Assembly (NCBI GenBank): GCA_948146395.1
Contig: OX411559.1
Coordinates: 4,574,501-4,638,500, forward strand
Length of the DNA: 64,000 nt
Direction: 5' to 3'
Source: Fragum whitleyi
Lineage: Eukaryota > Mollusca > Bivalvia > Cardiida > Cardiidae
The position numbers and the translations under genes were made by a program. Positions 35,643 to 46,260 of this stretch are shown one piece after another. Position 1 is the first letter of the stretch. Each line of letters starts with the position of its first letter. Below the pieces are notes generated by a model that did not search any database, was not told where the DNA came from, and was given only the letters and a program-made list of their open reading frames with translations.

Positions 35643-36289
35643 CTATTATTTTTAACAGGAGACTAGATAAACAGGGAATCCGCCAAGGTCTTCCAAATTT
35701 GAAACCTATTTATTTATCAGGAATTTTACGTTATTATCATTTGATAATCAAACCGGCAGAGGAATAGAAATCAGAATCAATCGGGCTTCATTAAATAATT
35801 GAACATAGTGTTGCATTTCAAACTTGAAAATTTTGCTTAAATATTAGATTTACATCTAAGAGTTCGATAGTATAGAATATTTTTAATTTCAGAATTTACT
35901 TAAATCTTAGTTGGTTTGATTTCTGCTTGATCACTACGAACACCCTTTAAGAATACTGTACATATATAGTGTTTCTTTAAAACTTTCATATGAATTTGAA
36001 ACTTAAGAAAATACTCAGTTGGAGAATTATGTGAAATAGTCTTTTGTTTAAAAGGGACATTTTTTCGTCAGAGTGAAACATTTTTTTGTGGTAGGATGAA
36101 AGGTCATATGACGTTCTCATTTTGTAAATTTTGGTTACAATACGTTGTTTTAAATTGACTTAAACTTCTGAAAAAATATTGAAATGTCAAAATCGTGGAT
36201 GGAGGAGGTTCTGTTGAGAAAATCGTTAGTGTTTTCCGAATTGTATTCCTTACTAGGTCATTTGGTTTAAACTGAATTATTTTTGTACT
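35643..36289. other. No gene seen
   Basis: AT-rich without recognised structure. Confidence 0.45.
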
Positions 36290-36600
36290 CCAACTGGACG
36301 CATAGGTTAAAGGTTTATTTTTTTTTTTTCGGTTTTCCAACTAGACGCGTAGGCTTAAAGTTTATTTTTTTCGTTTTTTTCAACTAGACGCACTTGTTAT
36401 AAGTTAATTTTTTCGGTTTTTCAATTAGACACATGCGTTTTAAGTTTACTTTTTCGGTTTTCAAAATAGACGCATAAGTAATAAGTTTATTTCTATTTTT
36501 GGTTTTCCAACTAGACGCATAGGTTATAAGACTGTTTTTCAGTTTTTCAACAAAACGGATAGTTTATAAGTTTATTTTTTCGGTTTTCCAACTAGAACGT
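36290..36600 (+). repeat. Tandem repeat, 40-47 bp period, ~7 units
   Basis: Each unit reads CCAACTAGACGCATAGG, TTATAAGTTTATTTTTTCGG, TTTT with changes. The units are diverged, so this is an old minisatellite and not a CRISPR array. Confidence 0.85.
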
Positions 36601-36784
36601 CGGAACCACACACACTCACACGCACAAAAACTTTAAAATTGATAAACAAATGAAAAATTATTAATAGATAAATTAAATTGATAAAAAGATAAAAAGTAAA
36701 GAAAAAAATAAATAGTCAGTTGGTAGCAGAAAAAGTTTAGATAGCGACTTGTCATTTTGAAAAAAGATTTGTGATTATTTTTAT

Positions 36785-36905
36785 AGAATCTCGGCAGGTA
36801 GATGCCTACGCTCGGCTGTTGAGTGTTGGATAGTCAACGAAATGTTGGAGGTACTCATTTGAATGGTCTCTGCGTCGCTTGTAAATGATAAAGTATCGAT
36901 CTATG
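36785..36905 (+). mobile_element. Family S fragment (copy 1)
   Basis: TGCCTACGCTCGGCTGTTGAGTG matches the left end of 51783-52092 and 57323-57644. Confidence 0.5.
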
Positions 36906-37638
36906 TAGTATAAGAAATATTACTGACCGACAAATAATCGATTGTTTTTTTTTGTTTGTGTTTTTTTTTTTCTAAATATATTTTTTTTTTCAGAATGGCA
37001 TAGATCTATCCAGATTGATCTCATAAGTCATTTTTTCATTCATCATTGTTAATATTTTGGTAAAGTCGAGTCAGCCTTTGCATTTTAAAATGTTTTATTT
37101 TACTGTAACGGACAGACTATGGATCAGAGTTTCCAGTCTATATTTTTTCATCAGGTGATTTTGTCTAAATAAACTCGTCATATATACGTAGATTGTCGTC
37201 TGCACTTTTGTATCCATATGGATTCCTCAAAAATCAAGATTTTGTTTAATTTTTTAAGACAAGAGACCACAAAAACAATGTTTGGATGTGAAATAAACCA
37301 ATTTGAGGCATTTCTATCGGTCCGATTTGGCAAATGGAAGAATCTCACAGGATAGGCCTAATTAAGTTCTACATGAACGAAAATGGCGCCAAGGTTAGGT
37401 TTTCTCAAAGATCTATACATATCTACTTTCTTTTGATATCTTCAAAGAAGCGTTGCATGAATATGGATAAGGGCCTTACTGAATGGGTCCAGCTTTATAA
37501 AAAGTTTTGGAAAAACAAACAAGCAATAAAAACACCAAGTCTTCAATGTGACCTTGAAGGATCCTTGAATTTCTTTGAATTTCTCCCCACAAATCCAACA
37601 TCCCCCCCCCCCCCCCTACAAAACCTGGCTTGATATAT
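36906..37638. other. No gene seen; T-runs and a C14 run
   Basis: T-rich at 36945-36990 and C-run near 37603-37617. An open frame at 37334-37633 is low-complexity at its end and not supported. Confidence 0.4.
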
Positions 37639-37985
37639 CAGGGGTGTTGAAGGAAATACATCTTTTCTCCACTCATCCACAGTCAATTTTCTACTTGTCC
37701 AGGATCAAAATGAACTTGCCCACAAAAAAATGAATTGATATTAAAGAAAAACATTGTTCTTGATGAAGAAAATGATGTAACGAAGACAATGTTGAAGACA
37801 ATGTTTTCTCCCCGTTGATACGAACAATAGAATAACTTTATCTCTTAGATCTTTTAGTAGATCTACTGTATCAAGATTAGCTCTGGTATTCATTTGTCCA
37901 TGGACTAGTAGCCTAGAAAAATGTACTTGCCTGCAAGTTGAAAAGCCGATGTCGCACAAGTCGGGCATGGGAATTCCACACCCAT
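37639..37985 (+). mobile_element. Family H copy 1 (CAGGGGTG-ended MITE)
   Basis: 347 bp, CAGGGGTGTTGAA to GGAATTCCACACCCATG. Inner ACTTGTCCAGGATCAAAATG and GTCCATGGACTAGT are shared with H copies at 40849, 41901 and 57662. The CAGGG ends resemble hAT termini, but no clean 8-bp duplication was found. Confidence 0.65.
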
Positions 37986-38223
37986 GTACACTGATTCAAT
38001 TTTGTCCAAACAAATAGATCTACTTATACATTTATAGATAATTCATTAACTTGGCACAATTGTTCTTCATCATGAGTAGATGATTTATTTTAAAGACATT
38101 TTCAGATACCACTTGTTTCAAGGTCAAAGTCACAGCTAAAGATCAAACTTTTAGATACATGCTCGACAGCAGTTGACCTTAGAGAACAATTTAAAATTCT
38201 GCGATAAATTTTCATAGAGTACA

Positions 38224-38492
38224 CATAGGTGTAACTAGGATTTTGAAATTTATATAAAGTAGGGGACAAACATGGAATATTTATATGTTAAAGGCGATAT
38301 GTGGACTTTGACAAAGACGAATTTCCTCCGTTTGCTCCCCCTTTTCTAAAATTTGAGTGTTGGTGACTAATCAAAACATCGTAACTACAGCTTGAATAAG
38401 CTGTAGTTTCGATGTTTTGATCATTCATAAATGACATTTATCGAAAGAGGATTTATTTCTTTTACGCACTTGCGTAATGGTAGGTACTCCCA
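38224..38492 (+). mobile_element. Family D copy 5
   Basis: ATAGGTGTAACTAGGATTTT to TACGCACTTGCGTAATGG. The inner ACTACAGCTTGAATAAGCTG palindrome is intact. Confidence 0.8.
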
Positions 38493-38648
38493 AGGTACAC
38501 CATTTTGTATGTGATTGCTTGACAAAGTAGAAATAAATAAGCCCAAATGAGATGATTTGGCAAATTGAACAAAAGCATGGTTTATTCTTTTGATAAATTC
38601 ACTATGTTTGTAGTGAAATTATCAGGTGATTTTCTACCTTGAAATCAG

Positions 38649-38813
38649 CAGGGCTTGAAAATTCTACTCATCCGCTCGTCTTGCATGATTTTTTCCTTCT
38701 CCTATATAAGCAGGACAAGTGGATTTTGCAAAATTTCACTTATGAAATGAATGTATCACTGTATTTTCTTGTATAGCAGGACAAGTAGAAATTTCAAGAA
38801 TTTTCAAGCCCTG
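38649..38813. mobile_element. Short hAT-like MITE
   Basis: 165 bp with 17-bp ends CAGGGCTTGAAAATTCT / AGAATTTTCAAGCCCTG. ATCAG flanks both sides (5 bp, shorter than the usual hAT 8). Confidence 0.6.
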
Positions 38814-38817
38814 ATCA

Positions 38818-38949
38818 GCCCTGCCTTCAGGATCACCTAACGGTACAAACAGTTTTCCAATTATACCCGCTTTGCACGCAGGTGCACGTGCAAAGGGGTG
38901 TACAATTGGAAAACAGTTAGCACCAGTTGGTGATCCTGAACACAGGGCT
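38818..38949. repeat. Family W copy 5 (best preserved)
   Basis: 132 bp. CAGCCCTGCCTTCAGGATCA and TGATCCTGAACACAGGGCTG, then ACCCGCTTTGCACG...CGTGCAAAGGGGT, form an almost complete palindrome. Confidence 0.85.
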
Positions 38950-39188
38950 GTAATCCACAAGAAGACATTAAGGAACAGGGTTAATTAATTATCAGCTTGT
39001 TCTATCTGTGATCATTTATAAACACTAGATAAAAATTAAAAAGAGGGAAGGAAAATTTATTAAGATTCAAATCACAAATGAACTCATGACTCTTACTGGA
39101 GAAACTATGGTAACAAGCCATTAATCTAGTGTCCGGAGACAGGCTTGACCAGTGGTCTGCTATGATCACTCAACTGACCAGTGGATAT

Positions 39189-39425
39189 TATGAATAAATG
39201 CATGTGGGACAAGACTGATTAGCACATGCAATACATGCAGTTTGAACATTTTATGACTTTTGTGTTTAAATATATAATTATATTTTAGGGTTTTAATTTT
39301 TACACATAAAAAGGACTTAATTCAATAAATGCATGTGGGACAAGACTGCATGGACATGCTGTTTGAATGTTTATGACTTTTATGTTTGAATGTATAATTC
39401 AAATCATTGGTTTGGGTTTTAATTG
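39189..39425 (+). repeat. Two-unit duplication (~137 bp)
   Basis: AATAAATGCATGTGGGACAAG occurs at 39192 and again near 39325, followed in both by TTTATGACTTTT and TATATAATT-type sequence. Confidence 0.75.
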
Positions 39426-40107
39426 TTTTTTAATTTTAACAGACTTTTTGAAAGAGAGGCAACTGAAAAGGATGTGATAGTTTCATTTCAAAGTTCAAGG
39501 TAAGTCTTTCTTTATTTATAAGTTTTGAACAATTCCCACTAAATCCCATTTTTGACGCCTCCTGAAAGAAAGAAACAAGTGGAAAATGAAGAAATTACTT
39601 GTCTCTAAAATATTTTATTCTCAAACAAACAGATTTTTCAAAAGATTCATTTAATTTCTTTTGTGCCACTTTTTGGACCAGTCTAAATTGCATTAACATC
39701 TGCAAAATCTTGGAAATTTGATTAGTCTTAAATTGTTTGTTAAATAATTTCTGGGTTAAGCAACTGAAATAATAAAGTGATGTCATTTAGAGAGCTTTTT
39801 CTGGAGAATGGATCATATTTACAAAAAAAAATAACATACTGTGATGCAAATCCTGTATTGTGGGTATTCATAATCTAGCTTGTGGCGATGATTCCAGTAA
39901 GTAGCAGAAATTCAACCTTTTGTTGATAAAATAAATTCCAAATATTTAGTGCAACAAGGAAAAGTATATATAAAAAAAAACTTTGGAAAGAAATGAGAAA
40001 TTGTTAAATACAGTAAGATGGGGGGGGGGGGGCTATTGAAAAACAAATCTGACTGTTGGGCAAAAAGCAGCCATCTTCGAACTCTGTAAAAAAAAAATAA
40101 CTGAAAA
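39426..40107. other. No gene seen; G11 run
   Basis: G-run at about 40021-40031. No other feature. Confidence 0.4.
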
Positions 40108-40109
40108 AG

Positions 40110-40650
40110 AAATTTGTTCCAGCATAGGTCAACCAGTGGTTGCATTTCAATAATTCTTACACAGGAAGGTAGAATGGTTTGATAATGGGGAGTCAATGTC
40201 TCCTCACCGAAGAATTCTTTGGGGTCAAATCTGAATTTAAAAGGGTCAAAAGGACAGAAGAGGCAAATCATAAGTAGAACGTTGCATATTTAAGAGTCAC
40301 TTTAACTGTTTCTTTGAATAATATGAAACAAGGAATTGATTTGTTGAACTTTTAGATAGTAATTTGTGAAAACCTTAGGTATAAAACCATGTTCTGACCC
40401 GTAGTAATTTCTCTCAAGGGGGTCAAAATGACCCCCTTGAGAGCAATTTCTAGGGGTCAAATCAGGATTTTATTAGATTTTTGGGGGTCAAAACCCTGGT
40501 TTAAGGGTCAAACACGAGCCCTGATTCTAGATTTAGAAAAATCAGTCAAGTGAGAAAAGTTTCAATTATAGTGAGTCTGCAAAGCCTGTCTAGGGTTGAA
40601 ACTATACACACTACCCAGATGTCCCTTTTTGCCTTAAAGGTCAGAAATAT
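40110..40650. mobile_element. Family C copy 4, degenerate and split
   Basis: 40115-40180 (AGCATAGGTCAACCAG) matches 9317-9336. 40560-40650 (GAGTCTGCAAAGCC, ACCCAGATGTCCCTTTTTG) matches the C right end. The middle ~350 bp are foreign and include a perfect palindrome CTCTCAAGGGGGTCA-AAA-TGACCCCCTTGAGAG at 40411-40443 and several GGGGTCAAA words. Confidence 0.5.
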
Positions 40651-40733
40651 ATTGGCATGTACAAATTTTTTTGAGACCTTAACATTCAATTTCTCATGTA
40701 CTCATGTTTTTGGTCATATAATTCAAATGATCT

Positions 40734-40848
40734 TTAAGGTAGTGGATCTGTAATAGTTCCCCAACATTTAGGAAGTCATGATCTTTCACAATGCCAAAAG
40801 TGGGTTCCTAATGAAATTATTAGGAAATCTCCGTTAACACTGTTAATG
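40734..40848. mobile_element. Family B copy 4, truncated
   Basis: Left end TTAAGGTAGTGGATCTGTAA and centre AATGAAATTATTAGGAAA. It stops where family H sequence begins. Confidence 0.7.
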
Positions 40849-41166
40849 TGCATTTTCTCTATGCAGCTCTTGTCCCTGGACAAATACAAAATGATCTTAT
40901 ACTTGTCCTGGATCAAAATGAACTTGATCACAAAAAAAAGAGAAGATAATTTTTTTAGAAAAAAAAATTAATGTTTTCAATGAAGAAAATGATGGCATTT
41001 TCCTCATTAAAAATAATGTTTTGTACCCTGTGATACAAACATTAGGCTAATTAATCACTAAAAACTATTTAGTACCATTTTAATATTTGCCCTTGAATTT
41101 TCTTGTCAATAGACAAGAGGCCTTGAAAAATGTATTTATCCATGCAATTCTGCACCCCTGATCTTA
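40849..41166 (+). mobile_element. Family H copy 2
   Basis: Lacks the CAGGGG left tip. Ends TTCTGCACCCCTG. Contains TTGTCCTGGATCAAAATGAA. Confidence 0.6.
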
Positions 41167-41900
41167 CCATTAGGCAAATGATAATGAGTATGCTCAAGTC
41201 TATGCTTAGGAAAGAACAGCTGGTGACACACACAGAAAGTATACTGGTGTAAAAAACAGCAAGAAGAAAACTGTAGGTGTACCAGATCCATAGAACTGAA
41301 ATACTGTTGAATTTGGTTTTAATTCATATACAAATCCATTTCAATTTGTTTAAAATAGTTGTCTGCTATGTATTTGTCAATAACACTAGACTAGAATTGT
41401 GTTGCTTATCTAATTGGCTATTTTCCTGGTAAAATTGTTGTTGTTAGCTCTGCTGTTTTCAAAAAAGAAACAGAGGTGCGTTCGTTAGAACCAGATTCTT
41501 AAGATTCTTATTAAGATTTTTAAGATAAAGTGCTTGGTAGAGTGAGATGTTTAAGCCGCTCATTAAGAATCTTAAGATATCTCAATGAGAAAACGAAGAT
41601 GGTTTTGCATTGACTAAAAGAACGAGTAGTGATGATGACATGGAATGTTTTCACCCAAATTATCGAAAATCGTTCATTTTGACGACTTAAAAACCTTATT
41701 TAGCCGGATTTTTCATCTCCCTCTAATGAATGCACCTCAGAGGTCTTGTGAATACCTTACGAAGCCATGTAACTTTGATGCTGGCATTGGTAACAAACTT
41801 TCACCTTGGTCATATCTCTGTCATTATTGAAGATATCTTAATGAAACTTGGCATTTATACCATAACAAGTGGAAATAAATCTGAAAGCATTTTTGAATAA
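41167..41900. other. No gene seen
   Basis: Several AAGATTCTTA words at 41500-41580 in both orientations; no gene. Confidence 0.4.
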
Positions 41901-42194
41901 CAGGGGTGTGGAAATATGCATTTTCTCTTCTTGTCCATGGACAAGTAAAATATCTTTTTCTACTTGTCCAGGATCAAGATGAGCTTGTCCGCAAAAAAGA
42001 GAAATTAGAGAAATTATTGTTTTTCAAGAAAAAAATGCTGGAACCCAAAACAAAATCTCTTACCTCCATTAAGTACCATCCCAAGATTTGTCTTCCATAC
42101 ACTTGTCCACAGACAAGAGGCAAAGAAAAATGTACTTGTTCACAGGTAGAAAAATTTGTGTCAGACAAGTTGGGCATTGGAATTCCACAGCCCT
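41901..42194 (+). mobile_element. Family H copy 3
   Basis: CAGGGGTGTGGAAAT to GGAATTCCACAGCCCT, 294 bp. The long open frame running through it (41906-42322) is repeat-derived. Confidence 0.7.
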
Positions 42195-42330
42195 ATACAA
42201 GTTATACCTATTTTTTGACTGATTTTTTGCAGTATCCAGCCCCTCAGCCAAGTGTTTGCACCCGTAGGCTTGATTGTTGTTCAGGGATTTATTATCTGTT
42301 TCAACAGTTTTTGTTGTTTTGATGGAGATT

Positions 42331-42567
42331 ACTCCTTGTCATGCTGAACCAGGAATATTCTGCTTTGGCAGGATGTATAGACAAAGATCAGTCTGCATAT
42401 ATGTGCAGCCTGATCTTTGTCTATACCACCTTATTTTTCTTTTGTGAAACAGAGAAGTTTTGACTTTTTTTCAAAATGTCTCAAAATTATTGCATTAAGT
42501 ATTTTCAGCACTTAAATTTTTATGCATTTCCCCATTGTTTTTTATTCAGCTTGACATAAGGGTTTAA
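42331..42567 (+). mobile_element. Family G copy 1 (TTAA-type MITE)
   Basis: CCTTGTCATGCTGAACC to TTCAGCTTGACATAAGGG. The central hairpin has 16 perfect base pairs (TATAGACAAAGATCAG / CTGATCTTTGTCTATA) and tip CTGCATATATGTGCAG. Confidence 0.8.
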
Positions 42568-42968
42568 AGGATTTGGCTCAGCTTTTCAGAGTACAGGGTC
42601 TGATCTTTTTTGCTAGCGATGCATGCTCAATCAGACATCTAATTCATTTTAATTACAATATGTCCATCTTGCAGCCGGCTGCATTGAACAGTTGGAGGGG
42701 TCAGTTTGACCCTTTGACCTTCAGACAATAAAGAACTGACCACTAAAAATTAATATCCCCTTTAGGGGTCACTCGTTGATGACAGAATTGGTTTTTCAGG
42801 GTGCATCTTTTTGCCGATTTGTATTGGCCATTTAAAACTGGACATCATAATTGCAATATCTGGTTACGTTTGGTGGACACTACCCACGACAAGCTGTTCA
42901 GTCGTAATTTCATTACGGGTCATGGTGATATTTTTGGAAAACATTTCTTTGTCGCGTCTGATTCATCT
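42568..42968. other. No gene seen
   Basis: A perfect 14-bp palindrome TGCAGCCGGCTGCA lies near 42672. Confidence 0.4.
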
Positions 42969-43075
42969 TAACCTTTTGTCATGCTGATCCTGGAATATAT
43001 TCCTTCTTTGGCAGGAGATATAGACAAAGGTCAGACTGTCTGATCTTAGTCTATACCACCTGATTTTTTTCCACT
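42969..43075 (+). mobile_element. Family G copy 2, truncated
   Basis: The left half only. The hairpin tip is deleted, leaving GGTCAGACTGTCTGATC. Confidence 0.7.
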
Positions 43076-43179
43076 TGAGGATAACACGATAAAGTCCCCA
43101 CACATGAATCCCTATATGTCTGATGCATCTGCAGAATAATTTATATGATTCATTATGTAATCAGGCTTTTTGACTGGCG

Positions 43180-43500
43180 AGCCTGTCTCAATCTGTCGAT
43201 ATTGAGACAGGTAAAACCTAATGTTAGCATGGATTTCATTGGTCCGTTGTATCCTTTTGTTTCATTGGCCAAAATGCATTGATGATTCTGATTGGCCGTT
43301 TTGTATATGGGCGTGTCGTGTCAACAAAAGCCGTGTACAAAACGATATAATAACGCAGACAGAATTAGGGGTTAATTATAGTTAAATTCCCGATTTCAAT
43401 ATATAGATGAAAGAGACCGCGGTCTTAGAATCGCGTGTCCGCATGTATATTCAGCGTTGAAACATCTGGGCTCCCTTCTTTCCGAGACAGGTATAAGATA
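43180..43500 (+). promoter_or_regulatory. CCAAT-rich promoter-like segment
   Basis: Three ATTGG (inverse CCAAT) motifs within about 80 bp (near 43219, 43244 and 43280), an 11-bp hairpin CCTGTCTCAAT/ATTGAGACAGG (about 43184-43213), then higher CpG. A possible donor GAGACAG-GTATAAG lies at about 43490. It could be an untranslated first exon on the + strand. No coding exon is attached. Confidence 0.25.
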
Positions 43501-44792
43501 AATATTCAAATTCCCTCTTTCTCTTAACTCTATTTTGTTAAAATGATTCCCCATATTTTTTTAATTTAATTATATTTTCGATGGGCCACTAAAATCACGC
43601 ATGTATAGTTAGAATAAAACTGTGGTTGTGCAGCTTTGGTTAGCACATTGACGATTAATTATCCAAATTCTTTTCTTATGAAAACTGACCGGTATTTGCA
43701 CAGGAGAAATTTTCACTATCAATTTCAATTTTAACGTTTTTTGCATTACAAAAAAAGGAACATGAACCTTCTGACAGAAAACATACTTTAATTGCACGTT
43801 TAAAAGAACATGAAGATTATTTTTTGTGTAAATAAAAAGTTTTGACTCGTTTACTTAGTCATTCGCGTCTCGTGCTGTCTGATAAGTGATTATGAATTTC
43901 CCTATATCGCAACACGAAAAACAGAAAAATTGTAGAATATTCTCGAAAATTCCTCATTGTCCATTAATTTTCCGGTTCTATACTACTCTCATTTTTCGAC
44001 AGTCAGTGAAAAACTCTTTGATGTCACGATGCGTCTGAAATATGTTGTTATATAAAGATTTAATTTACAAAAAATAACTCTTAATTTTTTGAAATTATAG
44101 AATTTCTATGATTGTTTCTTCTGTGAAAGCCACTGATTTTGCAATTCAATTTACCAAAATAATCACGAAAGATTGATTAATATTAATAGAGAAATAAATA
44201 AGCAATACATACATGTAGAGAAAATAAACAATGTCATGCCGTATAAAAGTAGATAAAAAGTAGATAAGTGTTGTCGGAAGAAAATACAAGAAAAAAGACT
44301 TTGTTTAGTTTATTTGTAAAATTGTTTAATGGTGAAGCGTGATAAAGTTTTGTATTTATGCAAATTTTATGCCTCCCATGCAAAATGGATTTCTCATCTT
44401 TCGGTTCTTATTAACCACAAACATTACAATCGGAAAGAGAACAAAAAACTTTCAGGTAACCGAATGCGGGAAACAAAAATTATTCAATCAGTGGTCTAAA
44501 CGTTTTCCGTTGCAAACGAATACTAATGTCACATTATAAAGAAATTGTGTAAGTAGGAGATTTTCTAAACATCAACTTTATCATATTTATATTTCTTTTC
44601 TCTTAAATGACGAATAAGATTGATCATATAAATAAAAAGGTCTTTAAGTGAACAAATAGCGATAGAGTATTATATCATAAAGTCATTTTCTTTCCCATCT
44701 TCACGGGTCAAGGGATATCGAATCAATAGTAAGTAAAGCGTTCATAACCCTCGGTTCGACAAGATATTTTCTCCAATAAACTCTGCCCATTC
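43501..44792. other. No gene seen
   Basis: AT-rich; short frames only. Confidence 0.45.
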
Positions 44793-44835
44793 TTGCGCAT
44801 GCGCAATTGTTACCATGCAGAAACCTGCATGGTAA
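44793..44835. promoter_or_regulatory. NRF1 palindrome next to a perfect hairpin
   Basis: TGCGCATGCGCA (44794-44805) is a perfect NRF1 consensus. Four bases later, TTACCATGCAG-AAAC-CTGCATGGTAA (44810-44835) forms an 11-bp perfect stem. A second inverted pair, CCTGTCCCA/TGGGACAGG, lies at about 44850-44888. No adjacent exon. Confidence 0.35.
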
Positions 44836-45755
44836 AAATTAGGTTTTTCCTGTCCCAGTATCGGAGGGTAGCGTAGATTGGGACAGGTTAACCAGTCTAT
44901 CAGGCTTTGACCAATTCTATATGACAATTTAGACTGGTCCAATTTCATAGAAATTGAAAACAAGAATAGGTTTTAAATGACTAGATTATACAATTTTGGG
45001 GGAAAACTGTCAATTAAATGAAAAATTTGCTTGTTTTGATTTTTGGTACATTTTCATCCCATTTTCAGATATTTTTAATCAACATTTTTCATATTCATTT
45101 TCCATTGACATCTACAATTCGTGTCAAAGTTTCATGGTCAGTTATTGAATTTTAAGCTTTATTGACCATTAGATAATGTACATAATTACACCATACAGGT
45201 TTGGCGAAAATGACCAGTGGCTAAAAAACTTGTATAAAAAAGGTACCAGCTGGTCAGTTTAAGTGCTGGACAAAGGACATAAACTGCTGGACATCCATTG
45301 AACAATAGGCCGGTAAAAAATAGACAATGCTTTGGACACACGCAAAGGTGTGTCCATTGACACTGGTCAATGGTCAAAGTGGCCAAAACATTTGACATGT
45401 TTGTCAATTTCAGATCATTGATATGATGTGGTCACACCTTGAAACAATAATATCATCTATGGGATTTAAACTATTGTAACTAAAGTTTAAATAAACTGTA
45501 GCTACAATCGTTTTGTAATTCATTGACAATTTAATGGTAAAAAATAAACAACAGCTTGATGTCATAAAATATTTTATTGAAGAGGGGATTATTATTATTA
45601 TTATTATTATTATGCAGTGCAATGGTTTTTATTCGTTTCTTTTTTTTTTTTCAAAAAAAGGTTAAATACTTTTTTTATACTCAAAGTGCACATGTACTTT
45701 TTGTGGAAATAGAAAATAATTGAGTTATCTTGAAATTAGTAATAAAAGGAATTTA
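44836..45755. other. No gene seen; (ATT)n tract
   Basis: (ATT)n at about 45588-45613. Otherwise unrecognised. Confidence 0.45.
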
Positions 45756-45916
45756 GGACATTTTGGCCAAGGATGCTCTTAGCCAGAACATTTTGGCCAT
45801 GGTTTAGTCTGTCTACCTAATATAGAATGGTTGGGCCACAGATGTTTTGCCCAAGTTGGTTTTACTTTGAAAAATATTGTGGCAAAAACATCTATGGCAA
45901 AAATGTCCTGGCAAAT
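45756..45916. repeat. Imperfect fold-back with internal word repeats
   Basis: GGACATTTTGGCCAAGGATG and the inverse-like ATCTATGGCAAAAATGTCC at the ends. ACATTTTGGCC recurs inside each arm, so the arms themselves are duplicated. Confidence 0.6.
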
Positions 45917-45944
45917 TTAATATCCAGGCCAAAACACACTGTCA

Positions 45945-46260
45945 ACCTACCTCTATAGGTAGATTTTGCGCGGTAAGCCGTGAAATCAACTTTTTACTGT
46001 TAGATGCTCGTGCCATTTGTTTGAAATTAACAAAACAGATCTAAATAGCGCATTAAGAAAGTTTAAAATTTACCTTATAAAACAAGGTTATTGCTTGTCT
46101 TAAAACGTAACATTCAATCAAACATTACCCTCACAATTATAGTGAAGGGGCCAGCTTAAATTCCTATCTTTTGCCTTTTAATTATATCCGATTTACCTAT
46201 GATAATGGGCTCATCGCCTATGTCAGAACTCAGTTTACAAAATACACCTATAGTAAGTTT
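45945..46260 (-). mobile_element. LINE 3' UTR, antisense copy
   Basis: The inverse of 2140-2350: TATAGGTGTATTTTGTAAAC, GAGTTCTGACATAGGCG and GATTTCACGGCTTACC on the minus strand. No clear coding part lies upstream of it on that strand. Confidence 0.55.

Noticed and set aside
36290..36600. Possible CRISPR array
   Set aside because: The repeats are diverged with T-rich spacers of similar sequence, and the genome is eukaryotic.
37639..37985. hAT 8-bp target duplication around family H
   Set aside because: CAGGGG ends look hAT-like, but the bases flanking each copy do not match.
41906..42322. 138-codon ORF
   Set aside because: Lies almost wholly within family H copy 3.
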